Shown here in pieces: positions 62,108 to 64,000 of a stretch of 64,000 nt of DNA (the first letter of the stretch is position 1; every line of letters starts with the position of its first letter). Position numbers and translations under genes: made by a program. This stretch comes from Pseudomonas fluorescens. Its GTDB lineage: Bacteria; Pseudomonadota; Gammaproteobacteria; Pseudomonadales; Pseudomonadaceae. The notes under the pieces are model-generated. The model had not been told where the DNA came from and did no database searches. It worked only from the letters and a program-made list of their open reading frames with translations. The stretch spans positions 628,595 to 692,594 of the forward strand of contig NZ_CABVHU010000001.1 of assembly GCF_902497855.1 (NCBI RefSeq), read 5' to 3'.

Positions 62108-63346
62108 TTGAAGAAGAACGTACTTATCATTGGTGCAGGAGGTGTCGCCAAGGTGGTGGCCCACAAGTGCGCGCAGCACAACGATGAACTCGGTCGTATT
62201 GCTATCGCGTCGCGCAACATCTCCAAATGCCAGGCCATCATCGACAGCGTCAAGGCCAAGGGCAGCCTCAAAGTGCCCGCTGAAATCACGGCCTTTGCGC
62301 TGGACGCCATGGATGTCGAGGCAACCAAGGCGCTGATCCGCGAGACCGGCTCGCAGATCGTCATCAACGTCGGCTCCAGCTTCCTCAACATGTCGGTGCT
62401 GCGTGCCTGCATCGATACCGGCGTGGCCTACCTGGACACCGCCATCCACGAAGAACCGGGCAAAATCTGCGAGACGCCGCCCTGGTACGGCAACTACGAG
62501 TGGAACCACCTCGAGGAATGCAAAGCGAAGAACATCACCGCCATTCTCGGCGTGGGCTTCGACCCGGGTGTGGTCAATGCCTATGCGGCCCTGGCCCAAC
62601 AACAGTATTTCGACCGCATTGATTCGATCGACATTCTCGACGTCAATGCCGGTTCCCATGGCAAGTATTTCGCCACCAATTTCGACCCGGAAATCAACTT
62701 CCGTGAGTTCACCGGACAGGTGTGGAGCTGGCAGGACAGCCAGTGGACCAGCAACACCATGTTCGAAGTCAAGCGCACCGACGACCTGCCGGTGGTTGGA
62801 GAGCAGAACCTGTACCTGACCGGTCACGACGAGGTGCACTCGCTGTCGAAGAACCTCGACGTGCCCAACGTGCGTTTCTGGATGAGCTTCGGCGAGCACT
62901 ACATCAATGTGTTCACCGTTCTGCGCAACCTCGGCCTGTTGTCCGAGCAACCGGTCACGACCGCCGAAGGCCTGGAAGTGGTGCCGCTGAAAGTGGTCAA
63001 GGCCGTGCTGCCTGACCCGAGCTCGCTGGCGCCGGGCTATACCGGCAAGACCTGCATCGGCGATCTGGTCAAGGGCACCAAGGATGGCCAGCCGCGCGAG
63101 GTGTTCATCTACAACGTGGCCGATCATGAAGAGGCCTACGCCGAAACCGACAGCCAGGGCATTTCCTATACCGCTGGCGTGCCACCCGTGGCAGCAGCCC
63201 TGCTGGTCGCCCGCGGCGAGTGGGACGTGCAGCGCATGGCCAACGTCGAAGAGCTGCCGGCCGAGCCGTTCCTCAAGGCGCTGGACGTGATGGGCCTGCC
63301 GACCCGCATCAAGGACGAGCATGGCGATCGTCCCCTGGAGCTGTAA
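62108..63346 (+). CDS. Carboxynorspermidine/carboxyspermidine dehydrogenase (saccharopine-dehydrogenase family)
   Basis: 412 residues, NAD(P)-dependent. The Rossmann motif VLIIGAGGVAKVVAH starts at residue 5. SQIVINVGSSFLNM and YLDTAIHEEPGK are typical of the bacterial carboxynorspermidine synthase group. The start is a TTG (62108) with GGAG about ten bases upstream; no ATG precedes the Rossmann strand, so the rare start appears real. It forms the two-gene alternative spermidine pathway with nspC. Confidence 0.92.
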   Translation: MKKNVLIIGAGGVAKVVAHKCAQHNDELGRIAIASRNISKCQAIIDSVKAKGSLKVPAEITAFALDAMDVEATKALIRETGSQIVINVGSSFLNMSVLRACIDTGVAYLDTAIHEEPGKICETPPWYGNYEWNHLEECKAKNITAILGVGFDPGVVNAYAALAQQQYFDRIDSIDILDVNAGSHGKYFATNFDPEINFREFTGQVWSWQDSQWTSNTMFEVKRTDDLPVVGEQNLYLTGHDEVHSLSKNLDVPNVRFWMSFGEHYINVFTVLRNLGLLSEQPVTTAEGLEVVPLKVVKAVLPDPSSLAPGYTGKTCIGDLVKGTKDGQPREVFIYNVADHEEAYAETDSQGISYTAGVPPVAAALLVARGEWDVQRMANVEELPAEPFLKALDVMGLPTRIKDEHGDRPLEL

Positions 63347-63369
63347 CGCCTGACACTCCCCCCGATACA

Positions 63370-63401
63370 AGGTGCGCCAGGGCAGGTGCACCTTGCTGTT
63401 T
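63370..63401 (+). terminator. Possible terminator after the polyamine genes
   Basis: CAAGGTGC / GCACCTTG stem around a loop of about 12 bases, then CTGTTTCG. The T run is short. Confidence 0.5.
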
Positions 63402-63707
63402 CGTTCAACTCCCCCCTGCAAGAACTTCTGTTTTGCTGAGCCTCTGCCACCCTCCCGGATCTACTCGTGGCACGGGTTGACCTTGCGCGATATAGATATC
63501 GCCGGGTCGCTGGAAGTTTGTATTTACAGGGCATGCCGCCGACGACTGGCGGGATTTCCAAGCATCGGCAGCTGTTCAATACCGCCTGTCGCGACTCAAA
63601 AATCTTTTTAAAATTTTCAATCGGGCAAGTGCTTCAGATGACTGTGGGCGGCGCATTCGGTCGATACCGGGTGAGTAGCGACGCCTTTAGACCTGAGGAG
63701 ATTTGTC
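63402..63707. other. Intergenic region before the manganese catalase
   Basis: About 300 bases with no convincing gene. It holds the catalase promoter and a good ribosome site (GAGGAG) close to its ATG. Confidence 0.5.
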
Positions 63708-64000
63708 ATGTTTCTACATAACAAACGACTGCAATACACCGTGCGCGTCGCCCAACCCAACCCTGGATTGGCCAACCTGCTGCTCGAGCAATTCGGCGGG
63801 GCACAAGGCGAGCTGGCAGCGGCGTCCAGATATTTCACCCAGGCGCTGGCCGAAGACGATCCGGGAAGAAAGGATCTGCTGATGGACATTGCCACCGAAG
63901 AACTCAGCCACCTCGAGATCGTCGGGTCGATCATCGTGATGCTCAACAAGGGCGCCAAAGGCCAGATGGCCGAAGGCGTGGAAGAGGAGGGCGAGCTGTA
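63708..64000 (+). CDS. Manganese catalase, 3' end cut off by the window
   Basis: First 97 codons. The N-terminus of a non-haem dimanganese catalase (KatN type): LLLEQFGGAQGELAAASRYF supplies the first glutamate and ATEELSHLEIVGSI the EExxH-type metal ligands of the four-helix bundle. It breaks down hydrogen peroxide in the cytosol. ATG follows GAGGAG. The remaining two thirds lie outside the window. Confidence 0.9.
   Translation, partial: MFLHNKRLQYTVRVAQPNPGLANLLLEQFGGAQGELAAASRYFTQALAEDDPGRKDLLMDIATEELSHLEIVGSIIVMLNKGAKGQMAEGVEEEGEL

Overview
The window looks like a Pseudomonas chromosome (fluorescens/putida type). The signs are OprD-family porins, the ech-vdh-fcs-thiolase-acyl-CoA dehydrogenase ferulate operon, vanAB with a GntR-type VanR, glutathione-independent formaldehyde dehydrogenase, Pseudomonas-style REP sequences and high-GC coding with frequent ATGA/GTGA overlaps. 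It is dominated by catabolic and uptake islands. I see no rRNA, tRNA, CRISPR or intact insertion sequence. All functions are inferred from reading sequence; no database search was run.

Layout. (1) 1-8306: a plus-strand catabolic operon of a DapA-like lyase (5' end cut off), an aldehyde dehydrogenase, a DadA-like FAD oxidoreductase, a four-gene betaine-type ABC importer and a proline-racemase-family protein. The logic resembles hydroxyproline or proline-betaine degradation, but the racemase homologue has Gly where the second catalytic Cys should be. A DMT exporter follows (8409-9338). (2) 9441-27841: phenylpropanoid degradation. fdhA (formaldehyde removal), an aromatic-acid MFS carrier, an OprD porin, a MarR regulator (FerR-like) and ech-vdh-fcs-thiolase-acd convert ferulate to vanillin and vanillate. 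An MFS carrier, a broken OprD porin, vanR and vanBA demethylate vanillate to protocatechuate plus formaldehyde, so fdhA fits the same pathway. Candidate operators for both regulators can be seen.

(3) 28073-33478: a TetR-type regulator, a ProC-like reductase, a DgcA/StcD-like flavin demethylase and an Fe(II)/2-oxoglutarate oxygenase transcribed divergently from a 44-bp inverted repeat. Remnants of a ghrA-like gene and an enolase-superfamily gene related to hydroxyproline-betaine epimerase follow. With region 1 this suggests N-methylated (hydroxy)proline metabolism. (4) 33475-39303: one 1942-residue DUF4011/SF1 helicase/Vsr-like nuclease protein of the Hhe type, a candidate single-gene phage defence, directly after the gene remnants.

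(5) 40101-48581: a metal-dependent amidohydrolase, an alpha/beta hydrolase without its nucleophile serine, a GATase1-AraC (GbdR/CdhR-like) regulator, an OpuC/OsmU-type four-gene importer and an exported amidase. This looks like a second quaternary-amine uptake and hydrolysis system of unknown substrate. (6) 48734-52798: a LysR regulator and a YdiJ-type D-2-hydroxyacid dehydrogenase. (7) 52813-57412: LysR, a CaiB-type CoA-transferase, a ScpB-like (methyl)malonyl-CoA decarboxylase and a MatC-type carrier, a compact candidate malonate or methylmalonate route. (8) 57498-60746: two exported M20 peptidases. (9) 60984-63346: carboxynorspermidine decarboxylase and dehydrogenase, then the start of a manganese catalase cut off by the window edge.
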